A DNA stretch of 34,410 bases. It comes from JADJLQ01 sp034439915 (GTDB taxonomy: Bacteria > Bacteroidota > Bacteroidia > Chitinophagales > Saprospiraceae). Shown here piece by piece: positions 33,344 to 34,410 of the stretch. Under the pieces are notes generated by a model. The model searched no databases, was not told the origin of the DNA, and was given only the letters and a program-made list of their open reading frames with translations. Every line of letters starts with the position of its first letter. Positions within the stretch are counted from its first letter, which is position 1. The position numbers and the translations under genes were made by a program. The stretch is taken from the NCBI GenBank assembly GCA_034439915.1, contig JAWXBI010000210.1, positions 1-34,410 of the forward strand, in the 5' to 3' direction.

Positions 33344-34372
33344 TCAGCTTCGAACAGATGAATTTCTGACCAGGAGTTCGTGGTCTAATAGGATGATCTT
33401 GGTTTTTTGCATAAGCTGGGAACCGTTCAGGTGGCTGATGAGCTGCATGACCGCCAGTTCCCCCATTTCATAACCCGGATAGTTTATGGTGGTCAGGTTG
33501 GGTTCAACCACAATGGAGACGGGGTCATTATTAAATCCAACCATGGCAATGTCTTCCGGAATTCGGATCCCGGCTTGTTTAAGTTGAAGGAGGCAACTTA
33601 CGGCACAACTGTCGTTTGCAACAAATATGCTATCGGGCTTATCGTGCAAGGTTAGGATCTGGTTGGCAGTCTCCTTACCAAATTCAATACTCAGGTTTCC
33701 TTTAAAAATCAGGTTTTCATAGAGCGGTATTTGATATTCGTTCAGTGCTTCCTCGAATCCCTGCATACGGTCAATATATACATTCCGGGTGGTATCAGCA
33801 GTGATATGGGCTATTCGGCGGCATCCTTGCTGGATAAGATGAACGGTGGCATCATATCCTGCTTTTTTATTGTCCAGCAGTATACTGATAAATGCGGGTT
33901 GTTCTTCGGTACGGTCAAAAAAGATCAACGGGATTTTTTTTTCTTTGAACGGTTTAAAATGGTCCAGGTTTTGGGTTTCATAGGCCAGGGATACTAATAA
34001 TCCATCCACCCGGTTGTTGAACATGATCCGGGCGCTGTTGACTTCTTTTTCATACGATTCTGCAGATTGGGAAATGATGAGATTGTATCCTGCTTTATTC
34101 GCTACCGATTCCATACCGGAAATTGCTGTCGACATAAAATGACTATTGAGCCTCGGGATAATCACCCCTATGGTATTGGTCCTTCGGGTACGCAGGTTTT
34201 TAGCAAAATGATTGGTACGGTAACCCATCTTTTGCGCCAGGTCGGTGATTATTTTCTTGGTTTTGGCGTTTACGACAGGGTCGTCTTTTAAGGCCCGGCT
34301 GATCGTCGCAATCGAAAGGTTGAGGTTTTCCGCGAGGTCATAAATAGTGATTTCTTTTTCGTGATCCATCAT
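33344..34372 (-). CDS. LacI-family transcriptional regulator
   Basis: A 342-residue LacI/GalR regulator. The DNA-binding domain is about residues 8-62: ITIYDLAENLNLSIATISRAL (helix-turn-helix with recognition helix IATISRAL) and a hinge helix near NHFAKNLRTRR. The periplasmic-binding-protein-like effector domain runs from TIGVIIPRLNSHFM (67-80) to the C-terminus, with FVANDSCAVSCLLQL and DIAMVGFNNDPVS as typical landmarks. Two ATG codons are adjacent (34372 and 34369). Such regulators usually sense a sugar or sugar acid. Its co-transcription with the SDR suggests control of that gene and possibly of genes to the right of the window or of the phosphonate locus. Confidence 0.93.
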   Translation of the reverse strand: MMDHEKEITIYDLAENLNLSIATISRALKDDPVVNAKTKKIITDLAQKMGYRTNHFAKNLRTRRTNTIGVIIPRLNSHFMSTAISGMESVANKAGYNLIISQSAESYEKEVNSARIMFNNRVDGLLVSLAYETQNLDHFKPFKEKKIPLIFFDRTEEQPAFISILLDNKKAGYDATVHLIQQGCRRIAHITADTTRNVYIDRMQGFEEALNEYQIPLYENLIFKGNLSIEFGKETANQILTLHDKPDSIFVANDSCAVSCLLQLKQAGIRIPEDIAMVGFNNDPVSIVVEPNLTTINYPGYEMGELAVMQLISHLNGSQLMQKTKIILLDHELLVRNSSVRS

Positions 34373-34410
34373 TCCCGCTTATCAATAGCAAACCAAAGCT
34401 AAAAAAACTC

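Overview
The window looks like a chromosomal segment of a Bacteroidota bacterium, most likely of the Saprospiraceae/Lewinella/Haliscomenobacter side of the phylum. Reasons: a SusC/SusD outer-membrane pair, two further TonB-dependent receptors with N-terminal carboxypeptidase-regulatory-like domains, promoter-like TAnnTTTG (-7) boxes, weak or absent Shine-Dalgarno sequences, several probable TTG starts, and family choices typical of the phylum (DUF5690, ligase-associated exonuclease). The lineage call is an inference from gene content. I saw no tRNA, rRNA, CRISPR array or intact insertion sequence.

Layout. 1-1331 (-): a polysaccharide flippase cut by the window edge. 1438-3858 (+): pterin carbinolamine dehydratase, a secreted amidohydrolase and an aquaporin/GlpF-type channel preceded by a heptamer repeat. 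3930-4532 (-): an OmpH/Skp-like protein. 4588-7155 (+): a ligase-associated exonuclease followed by a DNA ligase homologue whose adenylation motif has lost the nucleophilic lysine. 7368-9857 (+): TonB receptor. 9886-10431 (-): ArsI/CadI-type dioxygenase with a cysteine-rich tail. 10531-11900 (-): ECF sigma factor, anti-sigma factor and a small membrane protein, divergent from a second TonB receptor (12123-14570, +). 14665-18489 (-): PBP1A plus a beta-lactamase-fold serine hydrolase. 18803-20272 (+): Tat-exported Gfo/Idh/MocA oxidoreductase with a clear terminator.

20966-32214 is the most interesting part: a SusCD-linked organophosphonate locus. On the + strand are SusC, SusD, a PhnZ-type HD-domain oxygenase and a secreted alkaline-phosphatase-superfamily hydrolase. 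Converging on the - strand are a GH3-family ligase-like protein, a phosphonatase-like HAD hydrolase that keeps the Schiff-base lysine position, a DUF5690 MFS-like transporter and a TIGR03364-type FAD oxidoreductase. The last three overlap one another. A coherent hypothesis is that a phosphonate-bearing molecule is trimmed outside the cytoplasm, taken up through SusCD and then DUF5690, oxidised by the FAD enzyme to phosphonoacetaldehyde, and cleaved by the HAD enzyme. The HD oxygenase would be a second C-P cleavage route. Assignment to phosphonates rests on three independent enzyme families; the link to SusCD is by proximity only.

32549-34372 (-): a LacI-family regulator and an SDR dehydrogenase, which may control the locus or belong to a neighbouring sugar-acid pathway to the right.
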